From NCBI GenBank assembly GCA_012932865.1, contig SAXG01000001.1:2531693-2595692 (forward strand): a stretch of DNA of 64,000 nucleotides, read 5' to 3'. Below are positions 49,001-59,985 of this stretch, one piece after another (the first letter of the stretch is position 1; every line of letters begins with the position of its first letter). The notes under the pieces are model-generated. The model was not told where the DNA came from. It saw only the letters and a list, made by a program, of their open reading frames with translations, and did no database searches. Source of the stretch: Amylostereum areolatum. Taxonomy: Eukaryota > Basidiomycota > Agaricomycetes > Russulales > Stereaceae. A program made the translations under genes and the position numbers.

Positions 49001-51319
49001 ACAACATAGCCTCAAATTCCATATCAATACCCAAAACTACCACTCCGACCTGGCTTTTGCGTGCCTGCGCACGCTAAACACTCATCTCAAATTCAACATG
49101 TGTCGACTGGAGACATCGTACGCGTTTAACAAGGACGTTCCCAACCTGAAACAGCGCGTCCATACCTCGATACCCCCATTTATGTCGTACGCCTGCCGTT
49201 TTTGGGCACAGCATCTACGGTTGTCGAGATTTGATGACGCCATCTATCACCACGTCCGCCGTTTACTGGTCGACAAACTTCTGTTTTGGATTGAAGCCCT
49301 CAGTCTCTTACGGGAGGTGGAGACTGCAGCGCCTTCTCTGAAGTGCGTGGTGGAATGGACCAAGGTGAGTTTGGTGTGTCTCAACCATGGTGCTTGTATT
49401 GACTGGTATGTAACATTCGGAAGGGACATCCTGCGGCAGATGACGCACGAACGATGGCCACAGACGCATACAGATTTGTGCGACTCTTCGGAGCGTGCAT
49501 CACTGATTCTGCTCCCCATGTTTATGTGTCCGCGTTGCCCTTCACTCCAGAATCCTCACACGTGTTCCGTAATTACGGACGTCACTTTCCCCGCATCCCG
49601 CGTGTTTGCACTGGACGAGCAAATACTTGGCCCCAAATGGACATGGTTCTCACAGGTCATGATGAATCGGTTCATTCCGTCTCTTTTTCTCCAGATGGAA
49701 GACAAATTGTCTCTGGATCCGATGACGGTACCATCCGTCTATGGAGCGCTGTGACGGGCGAGGCCATCGGTGCGCCTCTGAAAGGTCACACAAGCGGAGT
49801 TGAATCCGTCGCATTCTCACCAGATGGAAAACACATCGTCTCTGGATCCTTGGACAAAACCATTCGTCTATGGAGCGCTGAGACAGGTGAAGCCATCAGC
49901 GCGCTTCTAGAAGGTCACACAGACATGGTTACATCTGTCGCATTCTCACCAGACGACGAACACATCGCCTCTGGATCCGACGATGATACCATTCATCTAT
50001 GGAACACTGCAACGGGCGATGCCATCGGCGCCCTTAATGCAGGTCACGCTGGTCATGTTACATCCATCGCATTCTCACCAGATGGAAAACACATTGTCTC
50101 TGGATCCAAGGACAAGACCATTCGTCTATGGAGTTCGGAGACAGGCGAGGCCATCGGCGCACCTATGAAAGGTCACACACACGAAGTTGAATCCGTTGCA
50201 TTCTCACCAGACAGCAGACAAATTATCTCTGTATCCTGGGACAGCATTTGTGTATGGAGCGCTGAGACAGGCGAGGCCATCGGCGCACCTCTGGCTCTGG
50301 AAGGTCACACAGATGGAGTTCAATCCTTTGCATTCTCACCAGATGGAAGACAAAATGTCTCTGGATCTAATGACGGCACCATCCGTCTATGGAGCACTGA
50401 GACGGGCGAGGCCATCAGTGCGCCTCTGGAAGGTCACACAAGCAATGTTACATCCGTTGCATTCTCACCAGATGGAAAACACATTGTCTCTGGATCTGAT
50501 GACAACACCATCCGTCTGTGGAGTGCGAGGACAGGCGAGGCCATTGGCGTTCTGGAAGGCCACACAGACCTCGTTATGTCCGTCGCATTCTCACCAGATG
50601 GAAGACACATCGTCTCTGGATCCTGGGACGGGACCGTCCGTCTGTGGAGTTTGGAGATGGGTGAGGCCATTGGTGCGCCTCGAGAATGTTACACACAGTA
50701 TGTTGTATCCGTTGCATTCTCACCAGACGGAAGATACATCGTCGCTGGATCCGATGACGGGACCATCCGTCTGTGGAGTTGGAAGATGGGCGAGGCCATC
50801 GGCACGCCTCTGGAACTTAAAGGTCACAGAGAAGCGGTTACATCCGTCGCATTCTCACCAGACGGAAGATGCATCGCCTCTGGATCCGAGGACAGTACCA
50901 TTCGTCTATGGAGTGTGCACAATAAGCGTGAAGGTAAAGTGTAACCGTCAGACTTTCCAATGAGTGCCAAAGACACTAACCCCTTCGCATCAGGCGTCAG
51001 TTTCTCCCGCAACCCGAGTCACGCCCTAGCCAATCCCGACATCCTACTTGGTTCCACCTCATCCCCGTCAGAAACAGATGCCCGTGATTTGCTACATATG
51101 CAGGAAGATAGCTGGCTTGTTGGCCCCGAGTCGCGATTGCTGCTGTGGGTCCCTACCGAAAACCGCCGGCAAATGCATTGGGTTCGTGAAGATTTTGTAA
51201 TCGGCCAGCACACGACGGAGCTGGACCTTAGCGACTTTGCACACGGACCAAACTGGCACGAATGCTATGTAGGCGAGGACAGGGACGTCCACGGTGGGAG
51301 TGGTGAAGGGAACCTTTAG
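46028..51319 (+). pseudogene. NLR-C: C2-NACHT-WD40 NLR, nearly complete
   Basis: Same architecture as NLR-B, complete in one piece. ATG at 46028 (MATVESEAANGTLE); C2-like domain (VVQGRRFPPIGIFKRQGRFF, VDKNKKITATSARSNDPLW; MVEVYAKRTIFKNMFIGGFE); linker; IHPYARIAWSVL helical domain (about 47210-47810); NACHT P-loop GQAGTGKSS (about 47982-48008), Walker B LVLVIDALDE (about 48275), TSRAEPDI (about 48400); helical linker; ten WD40 repeats (49640-50935); tail LDLSDFAHGPNWHECYV to 51319. Lesions: one extra g near 48375 (acttggcttt) shifts frame just before the TSRAEPD sensor motif; a stop (TAA at 50942) replaces a Glu codon present in NLR-B and would remove the C-terminal ~120 residues. The first may be a read error; the second is a substitution. 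Confidence 0.87.
49640..50935 (+). repeat. WD40-coding tandem array, ten repeats
   Basis: Units of about 126-135 bp, more diverged from one another than in NLR-B (for example blades 5 and 9 lack the usual GH or DxxxxLW residues). The contrast with NLR-B suggests that homogenisation stopped or slowed in this copy. Confidence 0.88.
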
Positions 51320-52274
51320 TACCCAGTACAGTGCGCACGAGTTGTTTTCGATTTTTGCAGCCTCTAGACGTGGATCTTTCGATTTTGCTTCTGGCTTACG
51401 CCTGTTTCCGCGATGCAGTTCACGACAATGTTCGGGGGGATTCAGCTTGCAATATCTTACTGTTTCATGGCCGTTTCACTCGCGATACCGATGTAGAACT
51501 ACGCTTATCAGTACAGACCACGGATAACGCACACAGAACCAACATCACATTATATTCAACCTGAACGTCGAACGCTTCAGCACGACGAGGCGCGACGAGA
51601 AGACCCGTGGGACGTCGACGTCATGCACAACGCCCGGACAATCATCAGTGTGGCCGAGATCACGACCAGAGGAAGGTTGACTGGAAACGACTGGTGGATT
51701 TATGTAGCCTGCCTAATGAAAGGTGCCTTATGTCGAACTAACCCCACTCGCCCCGACGGTTCCAGCCCGAAAACGACGCCAGGAAAAGATGAATGCCATA
51801 TGGATACACGCCGCGGACGACACGGCAGCTTTTGAGAATATTCGACTCGAGGGCGGAAGCGGCGTAAGGCTTCATACTAGTCATGTGCGCTGAGCTCGGC
51901 GGGCTCGTCGGTAATGGCCAGAGTCCGAGCGTAGGAGATGGGGCGCTGGTGTCCTGTTCGAGGGACGGTGAAGTGAAGTCCAAGTAGGAAGAAGGTGGGT
52001 CGTCGTCTGGTGGGATCGGAGTCAAGACAAGGAGTGGACGAAGTGTGGATGTTGGTCTTTTCCGCTGATTCTCTGGACGTCGCGGGAGATGGTGGGAAGG
52101 GCAGGATCGGAAAGCTATGATGAAAGTTCCACGGGTTTCTCGCTAGTGGCCGGCTCGTCGTCGTCGTCGTCGTCGTCGTCGGGAAGGTCAAACATCGCCT
52201 GCATCGCTTCGACAATCTCCCACCCAGAGTAAAGGTGCAGTGTCGCAGGTGTAAGAGTGAGAGAGCACGGAGGC
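51320..52274. other. Intergenic region 3' of NLR-C and the KRS pseudogene
   Basis: Blocks match the KRS/NLR-B intergenic region (9741-10322) in inverted orientation. A minus-strand frame at about 52120-52215 (MQAMFDLPDDDD then EPATSEKPVELSS) is open and ends naturally, but has no clear family; it could be a downstream exon related to KRS or chance. Contains a (GTC)n run. Confidence 0.45.
52155..52181. repeat. (GTC)9-type microsatellite
   Basis: Perfect tcg/gtc repeat; on the minus strand it would code poly-Asp in the short frame noted for this region. Confidence 0.85.
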
Positions 52275-52600
52275 TCAGACCTGGCCTGAGGCCGCCACCG
52301 CGACGTTCGCGACGGTCTCGATGGGCTTCATCGACGGAAAGAGGAAGACTTCCTTGATGTCTGCGACCAGAAACGTGAGTAAATATGATTAGGAAGCAGG
52401 AAGTAAGTACGCGTACTGGAGGAGTCGGTGAGGAACATGGCGAGGCGTGTCAAGAAAGACGTGAGCACACGTACCAGCTCTTCGAAGCGTGCACGCTGCT
52501 CGAAGGGGTCGTTCAACTCCATGTAGGCGTTGCAGAACTCCTTACCCAATGTTACGTGCGTTGGAACAATGTGAAGAACATCGGAGTTGGCGATGATGTT
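52275..52600 (-). pseudogene. 3' fragment of lysyl-tRNA synthetase
   Basis: Minus strand: [20 protein letters not shown] (about 52555-52495), then a jump to LAMFLTDSS (about 52440-52415) and, after an intron, [20 protein letters not shown] ending at the stop 52275. This is the end of the class II catalytic domain; the motif 3 stretch GWGIGIDR between these pieces is deleted, and nothing of the protein upstream of GKEFCNAY remains. It mirrors the intact KRS (9270-9740): same position tail to tail with an NLR, opposite orientation. Non-functional. Confidence 0.85.
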
Positions 52601-52942
52601 GTGCATTGTGCGTTTAGAAAATTAGAACTCTCGGAGGGTATTGTACTTGTGGTTCCGATTTGCGGGGTGCGTCCGGGTGAGAGGAGGTTGAGACAGGTGT
52701 AGTATGGTTTTAGCCTGGCGGTATGGCCTAAAGGCAGGAAAAGGCTAGACAGTCGAGTAAGGCTCGAAATTTCTCCATTTCTGAATCCCTGGATGAGCTC
52801 GAAGCGAGGGAGGAGGAGGAGGTCACGGTGGTCAAAAGCCAACGAACACACGTGATCGCGTTCGAACAATGCGCCGCCAAAAGACTTCAGTCGTTCCTTG
52901 TGTTGAACGCCGACCACCACCACCACCACCACCTTCACCATC
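52601..52942. other. 5' flank of the securin-like gene
   Basis: No gene. Ends in a (CCA/CAC)n run (about 52915-52935) directly upstream of the ATG at 52943; probably promoter and 5' UTR. Confidence 0.5.
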
Positions 52943-54562
52943 ATGCTCAGCTCCCGCCCCGTCGCGCTCACCACCGACGGACACCCAATGTACACTAAGA
53001 CGCCCGGACGCAGCTTGCTCAAGGGTCGAGGCAACCTCCAGGAGAACACCCTCCACCGCCCGACGACCGGCAAAGCGAACAAGGCCTCCCTCCAGACGCC
53101 CTTTCACGACACCGACATCCGTGCGCTCCCCAACCCACTCCCCACACACGCGCACACCCTGACGCAGCCCCTTCTCCAGAACCGACCAAGCTCTTCCAGG
53201 GCGTCCAGCCGGGCAAGAGCACGACCCACACGACCGCCACGACGACCCTCGCCCGCCCGCTGGGCGACAAAACGCCCTTCCACAACCGCGGGCGGAACGT
53301 CTCCCTTGCCACGCCCGCGCCGGTAGGCAAGATGGGCAGCTACCTCGTCGCCGAGACCCCCGGCTACCTCCTCCGGCCGAGCTCGACGCGCAAGTCCGTG
53401 CGCGCGCGCCGGAGCTCGGGCCCGTGCTTCCAGACCCCCATCACCAACGGGAACCACTGGGACGTGAGCGCGGGCGACATCGAGGTCGAGGATGCGCAGG
53501 AGGAGGCGGAGGCCGCGCCCGTGCTGGACTACGACGAGATCGAGTACATGCCACCCACCGCCATCGGTACGTCCGCCCTTCCCCTCTTGTGGTCGTGCGC
53601 GAAGACACGGGAGCTGATGGGCGAGCACCAGCGCGCCCGTACGAGCCTGCGTTCGACATGCCGGACTACAAGGCCGTCGGAAGGCAGCTGTTCGACATGA
53701 TGCACTCCTATCCCTGCGACGACCGCCTCGACCGCTACTACGCCGCGGAGAAGGACAGGATGGACGAGGGCCTCCTTGCCGCGACGGGCTACACGGACGC
53801 CTCCTCCCAGTGGGATCTCCTCCCGCTCCCCGCCCTCCGTAAGCCCGCCCTCGCTCCCCCTCTCCCTCCCCAACCTCGCGGCACTCATCCCCGCCGTCCT
53901 TCGCAGAGACCGACGACCCGTTCGCCGCCCCCGCCGGGCCCTCCGCCCCTCCTCCCCATCGCCAAATGCGGGCCCCCGCGAAGCCCATCGCGCACAGCAG
54001 AGCGCCGTCCACCTTCAGCTCGCGGCCCGCCTCCACAGCGTATGCCTCCCGCCCGGGAACGAGCACCTCAGCCCGCCGCGCCCCGCTCTCCCGCACGGCC
54101 TCCCCCCCCGCCGCGCGCGCCAACCGCACCACCATCCCCGCACCCACGCTACCCAAGTCGACGGCCCCGCGCCCCACCTCGGGAGCGGCCAAATCTGCAT
54201 CTACACGTCCCGTGACGAACATGTCTACCACTGCCCCACGCCCCGTCACGTCGACCGCTCCGTCGACCGCCTCTCGCCCTACCCCGTCCACCTCCCGCGC
54301 GCCCCCCAAGCCTACACCGACCGTCGCAGCTCCCAACCGCCCCGCCACCGCCGCGTCCGTGCGCGCGATCCCTGCGCGCCCCCAGCCCCTAGCGCGCCCC
54401 GCGACGTCGACCGCGACCCGCCGTCTGCTAGCGACCTCGCGGCCCAACGGCCCTGCCGGTTCGTCACTGGCGACGGCGCGCAAGGGTGCGGTGCCGGAGG
54501 ACGTGGTGTTGACGTTCGACGACGGGGGTTCGGTCGACGACGGCTTCGTGTTCGATGTCTGA
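52943..54562 (+). CDS. Hypothetical protein with securin-like layout
   Basis: Not firmly recognised. ATG at 52943; four exons by splice signals (introns about 53117-53165, 53564-53620 and 53839-53906). The N-terminal part is basic, with KTPGRSLLKGRGNLQEN, which includes an RxxL destruction-box-like motif; then several TPF/TP motifs (LGDKTPFHNR, ETPGYLLRPS, CFQTPITNGNHWDV), an acidic segment (EDAQEEAEAAPVLDYDEIEY), a conserved-looking stretch (PYEPAFDMPDYKAVGRQLFD, RYYAAEKDRMDEGLLAATGY), a long Ala/Pro/Ser/Thr/Arg-rich disordered tail and an acidic end (DDGGSVDDGFVFDV). The order basic D-box region, TP repeats, acidic middle is what securins look like, but there is no decisive motif. It could equally be an unrelated cell-cycle substrate. 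The stop at 54562 is ~30 bp from the truncated end of NOG1-D. Confidence 0.6.
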
Positions 54563-54589
54563 CGATCCGTGCATTGGGGATTCGCTAGT

Positions 54590-56416
54590 CACCCGTCCCC
54601 GTCGTACCTCCTCGTCGCGCATGCCGGCGACCTGCCGATTTGTTTCTGGCTCGGGCTTGCCCTTGACCACCACCGCGCCCTCGTTCGTCTTGGCCTGCTT
54701 GTTCGGCGTCGCGTCCTCGCCGTCGACGTCCATCTCTTCGTCCTCGGTACGCTTGCGCTTCGCACCGCGCACCTTCGCAATCATGACCGCGCGCTCTCGC
54801 ACACGGCTGGGGACGAGCACGGCCTTGGTCAGGTTCCGTGGTGAGGTCTGTTCAAAGTCTTGATTGAGCCCGGCTGTGCGCGGGAGGCGGGCTTTACTCT
54901 TGAGCTTGTTCCTACCCTGCGCTTCGGTGTTTTGATTTAGAGCGATCTTGGCCTTGGCCATCCCGCGCTCGTCGTCTGAGTGGAACTATTGTGGAGAGAA
55001 AACATACGGTTAACATGGTGAGAGAAGCGATGGCAAGAAAGACGTACCATGCTCTCGTCGTCGTCGTAGAAGCCTTCCGCCGCGAGCCGCTCCTCCTCGC
55101 GCTCGAGCGCATCGAGCTTCTCCGCGATATCGGGGTCGATGAAGTCGTGGATGTTCTTTCCGTCCATGGTCTCGGGCATGATGTCCTCCTTCCACTCGGG
55201 GTTCGGAAATATATAGCACGATACTTGGATACATTGCACGTCCTTGGCGTCGACAATCTCCTGCACGAAAGTACGATTTTCCGGGGTAAGTTCATCCAGA
55301 CGGGTCACGTCGATCTTGTTGATGACGAGTATGGTGGGCTTGCCGTCGAACAAGGGCCTGATGGAGTGGAACAGTTTGCACTAATTCTCGCCGTGAGCAT
55401 TTCGTACATGGGTTGGAAAATAAGGCAAACATACCTGCGCCTCGATGGTGTATGTACCTGCACTGCTCGCTCAGGTCCATGAAATACAGTACGCAGCTCT
55501 TGAGATGCGCGAGCGCGGTGATGCTCTGCATCTCGATTGTGTTCATCTCCTCGGGGGGTAGTCGAGGATCACGGGCGTATCGATGACCTGCCATCGGAGG
55601 TACTTGTAGTCCAGGTGGCCGACGAAGAGCGACTTGGTCGTGAAGGCGCACGGATGCACGTCCACGTCCGCGCGGGTGACCTTGTTGATGAAGGACGACT
55701 TGCCGACGTTCGGGTAGCCACAGATGAGGAGCGTCCGGGTGTTGGGGTCGATGGCGGGGAGACGGGAGATATGTTGTCGGACTTGCTCAAGGTAGGCCAG
55801 GGGATCTTTTTGGCGGCGCGTGATCGTGGCCATGCTGCATACACGCAGAGGGGATTAGAAAGGGGTAGAACGGTAACAATGAAGATAACGTACCGACCGA
55901 GCGCTGCGCGCTTCAGCTGCTTGCATCGGTACAAACTATCTCCAAATTTGAGCAGGCGCACGTAGTCCTTTGCGACTTTCGATGAGGTGTCGTGCGGTAC
56001 GGAGCTGGCCGAGGGCGAGCTTGTAGTGATTTTTGTCGTACAAAACGTTCATGAGGGAGGCAAGGAAAGGGTGGAGTTCCTATGCGTCCTCAAATCAGCA
56101 TCGCAGGACCGAGAGAGGAGAAGAAATAACGCACGTCCAGCATGGGGAATTCGGTCAATATCGCGCCAAGTTTTTCGTCGAAGGTATCCTGAGTGAGCTT
56201 GACCTTGCGCATGTAGAAGTTCCGGATTCGACTGATTTTGAAGTTTTTGTGGATGACCTAGATCCAAGACGTGAGGCACGATCAGCACGGTGCATATAGC
56301 TTCGAGAAATGGCGACGCACGGTGGGTGTCTTCCGTTGGGTCTTGGACAGTACGATGTCCAAGAAGTCCGCCGCCGTGGGCACAGGAGAGATGGCCTTGA
56401 GTCCGCTTGTCGACAT
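54590..56416 (-). pseudogene. NOG1: NOG1-D: truncated, partly decayed NOG1 copy
   Basis: The N-terminal half is well kept from the ATG at 56416: exon 1 identical to NOG1-B, TEFPMLD and [11 protein letters not shown] in frame (better than NOG1-B), then [34 protein letters not shown]. Lesions: two bases missing at LIDQVAK (about 55982), G3 DTPG changed to DTPV (about 55575), a small insertion at EQCGYTI (about 55450), the internal deletion between SCY and NPEWKED shared with NOG1-A and -C, a missing stretch after EGEW-type residues ([10 protein letters not shown] is kept), and truncation at DEEVR so that the last exons are absent. Not a functional GTPase. Head to head with NLR-D, with a transposon now between them. 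Confidence 0.85.
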
Positions 56417-56527
56417 GATGGGCAAAATGAAGGACTATGGCGGTAGAAGGGGTAGCGAGATAGGAGAGAACGGACGACGATGGGCTCGTCCTGCGGCTTG
56501 CAAACTGTTGCTGAACGTTTCGCAGAG

Positions 56528-56856
56528 CACAGCAAACAACGGCGAGTTGGTCCCTTCGGGAATAGCCGGGGAATAGTGCCCCGGGAATACAAAATTTTTT
56601 TAGGGTCTATTCCCGCCAGGAGCGGGTAGATTAGTCCCAGACTATGCCGAGACTGGACCGGATGGGTCACTTTATCCGACTCCGACCGGGTAGAGGTCAA
56701 AGAGCCCTTACAAAGGCCTGGCGGGAAAAGGATATGTACTCCCAAGGGTAGTAAAGAAAACTATTTCTTTTATTTTCCCATCCGAAAGCGGCATCCTTTT
56801 ACCATGACGATTGCCCATACCGGTACTGATCCGACCAAAAAAAACTTTTCCCGTCT
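56528..56856 (+). repeat. Left arm of foldback element
   Basis: Inverted copy of 57226-57554; arms are alignable throughout with scattered substitutions. Confidence 0.85.
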
Positions 56857-57225
56857 GCCCAATCAGACTCCTGAGAGATCCTATCACCATCCAATCAGCT
56901 CACTCTCCCTGTTTAGCTAATAAGTAGATGTGTTGCAATTTACTATTAGCTAACTCAAAGCTAACTGCTCACCACCGCATTTTGTATATTTCTTACCAAT
57001 CAACCCACTAGCTCTGATTTAGCTGCCTAAGAATATGCTAGCTAATCACAGAAAGTCTGTAGATATGTGGATAGCTAGTATTTAGCTAAGGGTTGAGAGA
57101 TTCTGTTTGTTGTCACGCCCGCCCGACTCCCAGATTATGTAAGCCATAAGCTTGTTATTGGCTTGTTAGCTAAATCCCGCTGCTTTGTCAATCCCGCTTA
57201 GCTAAACTCTTCAAGACAGAAAAAA

Positions 57226-57554
57226 AGACGGGAAAAGTTTTTTTTAGTCGGATCAGGACCGGTATGGGCGATCGTCATGGTAAAAGAATGCCGCTTTCGG
57301 ATGGGAAAATGGAAGAAATAGTTTTTTTTACCATTCTCGGAAACATGTATCCTTTTCCCGGCAGGCCTTTGTAAGGGCTCTTTGACCTCTACCCGGCCGG
57401 AGCAGGATACAGTGACCCGTCCGGTCCAGTCTCGGCATAGTCTGGGATCGATTTACCTATTCCTGGTGGGAATAGACCCTAAAAAACTTTTGTATTCCCG
57501 GGGCACTATTCCCCGGCTATTCCCGAAGGGACCAACTCGCCGTTGTTTGCTGTG
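57226..57554 (-). repeat. Right arm of foldback element
   Basis: Inverted copy of 56528-56856. Confidence 0.85.
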
Positions 57555-57896
57555 GAGATGACGGCCAAATTTTGGAAAGCAATGGGAGGGTTCCCACGCT
57601 CCGGCGTGGACGGCATCCTTTCCCATCGCCGTCTCCTCTAGTTTCTACTTACAGGTTTCCGAGGATATTCCCAGTAGGCGCACAAGTCATGATTGCAGCA
57701 CAGCCAGTACTTCCAAGTACTTCTTGTGTACGGCGTATAGTCACCAGGTCTCCTCATCTCTCGACGGACGGCCTGCCGGCCTGCCACTGGCATCAACCCC
57801 CATTCTGAATGGCAAACGTCGAATCCTTGGACGCAACCAGTGGCAGGCTTCCAGTCATCGCACCTGCAGGATCCTCTTTGTACGTGATGCGGGTAC

Positions 57897-58202
57897 TGTC
57901 ACGGTTCGCCCTTTTGCTCCGCTTTTTCCTTGCTTTCTCGCGCTATCTGATCTCACACCTGTGGATCAATCCCCTTTGATGGCATCGCTGATGTGCCCCT
58001 TGGTCTGTGCACATCCCCTCCCTAGTATATATAGCTGGCCTGCATGTATCTAGTTCCTTAGTCTTTCCTCCTAGTCTTTACCGGCTTAGAGTGCAATGTA
58101 CTGTTCTCCCTTTGTTCCCTGATTCCCCCTTCCTCTGAGCCACTGCCTGTGTCGCGACTTAGAAGGCTATTGGATGCATTCCTTAGTCGGTCGTTCTTGA
58201 CA
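57897..58202 (+). repeat. Left LTR
   Basis: 306 bp, TG...CA ends, identical to 58854-59159 on reading through both. Confidence 0.92.
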
Positions 58203-58853
58203 TTAGGAAAGACTCTTCTTACTTCTACCTCGCGACGCTTTTGATGCACTTCCACTCGTTCTATGACCCCTCGTCCCCCATCGCTCGTCTGCCTTGCACC
58301 ACAGACCATGCGCGACCGTCTATTGCTAGACGTTAAATACTGCTATCAGGTTTAATCAGCTTATCGCTCCCCCATCGCTGACATCATCGGACTTAGAATT
58401 TTGGACACCGCGCGCACCAGACCCCCACCCAGACCACCAGACCCCCACGTGATCACCCTGAGCATGGTGCATAACTGCTTCGCAATTCAGAACTGTTACT
58501 GTGGCAGACGGCGATGTGGATCACTGTCAAAGCCAGCGGGATAAGCGGAAAGTAGCCCACTCGCTGCGCATGGTTGGCACTGGTTTGCTGAGCTCTATGT
58601 GGCACTAATGGAGATGAGGAGCATCGGCGATGCATCGGGTTGGCAGGAGTTTGCACTGGCCGCTTCGGCGGCTATGGCCTGAACCTTGATTGCTTAGCTG
58701 CGACCCCTCCTGCATGAGGCTATAAACTGCTCGACTTCGACCTTGACTTGGACGCCTGAAGGATGGTGCTAGAATTGGTATTTTGGACCTTTTTTTTTTT
58801 ACTTGTTTTACTTGTTTTGTTCGCCGGGTCGTCGAACCTTGAAGCGGGGGTAT

Positions 58854-59159
58854 TGTCACGGTTCGCCCTTTTGCTCCGCTTTTTCCTTGCTTTCTCGCGC
58901 TATCTGATCTCACACCTGTGGATCAATCCCCTTTGATGGCATCGCTGATGTGCCCCTTGGTCTGTGCACATCCCCTCCCTAGTATATATAGCTGGCCTGC
59001 ATGTATCTAGTTCCTTAGTCTTTCCTCCTAGTCTTTACCGGCTTAGAGTGCAATGTACTGTTCTCCCTTTGTTCCCTGATTCCCCCTTCCTCTGAGCCAC
59101 TGCCTGTGTCGCGACTTAGAAGGCTATTGGATGCATTCCTTAGTCGGTCGTTCTTGACA
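58854..59159 (+). repeat. Right LTR
   Basis: 306 bp, identical to 57897-58202. Confidence 0.92.
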
Positions 59160-59985
59160 GGTACCCCATCTTTATACGTTACTCACACTTCTGCAAACGT
59201 AGCAGCGGGAGTACGGCACAAGGCATTCCATTGACCGTCAAAAGTGAGCTCCTTGCCCCTCGTCACGATGCTTCCTCATTCCAGTGACTTTCTTGCGTGA
59301 AGTTATCCAAGGGCATGATTTCCCGCGCATCTGGATCTTCAAACGCCGGGGACGATTTTTTGTTGAGGTGACCGTCGACAAGAGCAAGAAGATCACGGCA
59401 ATTTCGAAAGGGGATAGTGGCCCACTATGGAACGAAACACTCCACGATTTGTGGGTCCAGCTCTGTGTTTTCGAAACGTCTGGCTGGCTTTAATTTGAGG
59501 TCCCTGTCAGATCAGCACAAGCGTCGTCCTCGCTCATGGTGGAAGTATATGCAAAACAGACGATGTTGAAGAATATATGCATCGGAGGATTCGAGATTCC
59601 ACATGTACTTGGTCTGCCACAGAGCGAAGGTGGGTCAAACTGCCTCTTTTTCACCCTTTCTGCCTGCCAAACAGGAAAAAATCCTCTGCAGAGCATATCA
59701 CGCGTATCCTCCGCGCATTCGGCCGCCAGAGATCAACGATTGGGACAGCCTCCCTCGATTTAATCATCGCGAGGCCTTCGAATGCTCCCGCCGAGAGAAC
59801 CAAGGGAGTGGACAGCCCGATTCCTGCCACAGAGGACGTCCCGGAAGGTCTCGAAAGAGCAGAAGTATTCGCGACGAATACCTCACGGGCCATGCGAAAA
59901 ACGAGTTCCGACACTGTGAACGTACCACAGACTACCCTCTCTTCTGTCGAAGACGTCAAGCTGGGTCCTGGTTCCGTCGGTCGTT

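Larger units (their letters stand above)
56528..57554. mobile_element. 1027-bp foldback DNA transposon, CACTA-like
   Basis: Begins CACAGCAAACAACGGCGAG and ends with the complement; the trinucleotide GAG lies outside both ends (56525-56527 and 57555-57557). Joining the flanks gives gcagagatgacggcc, which matches the undisturbed spacer of NLR-B. CACAG ends and a 3-bp duplication fit the CACTA/EnSpm group. The two arms (about 329 bp each) are long inverted repeats with a few mismatches; the middle is AT-rich and full of TAGCTAA-like motifs. No transposase, so non-autonomous. Confidence 0.82.
56417..57808. promoter_or_regulatory. NOG1-D/NLR-D intergenic region, enlarged by an insertion
   Basis: Without the 1027-bp element and one copy of its 3-bp duplication the spacer would be about 360 bp, like the other NLR/NOG1 units, and it lines up base by base with 22930-23285 inverted. 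Any shared promoter here is physically split. Confidence 0.55.
57897..59159. mobile_element. 1263-bp LTR retrotransposon derivative (TRIM-like)
   Basis: Two identical 306-bp direct repeats (57897-58202 and 58854-59159), each TGTCACGG...TTCTTGACA, enclose a 651-bp interior. The 5-bp target GGTAC is present on both sides (57892-57896 and 59160-59164). Each LTR has a TATA box (tatatata, about 58024). A polypurine-like gaagcgggggtat precedes the right LTR, and the last interior codons (NLEAGVLSR across the LTR start) resemble the end of a Gypsy pol frame. No protease, RT or integrase: it would need help from an autonomous relative. Orientation is plus, from the polypurine tract. Confidence 0.9.

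Noticed and set aside
53104..54483. 459-codon minus-strand open frame
   Set aside because: Antisense to the GC-rich securin-like gene, whose exon phases and splice sites make better sense; Arg/Gly-rich composition only.
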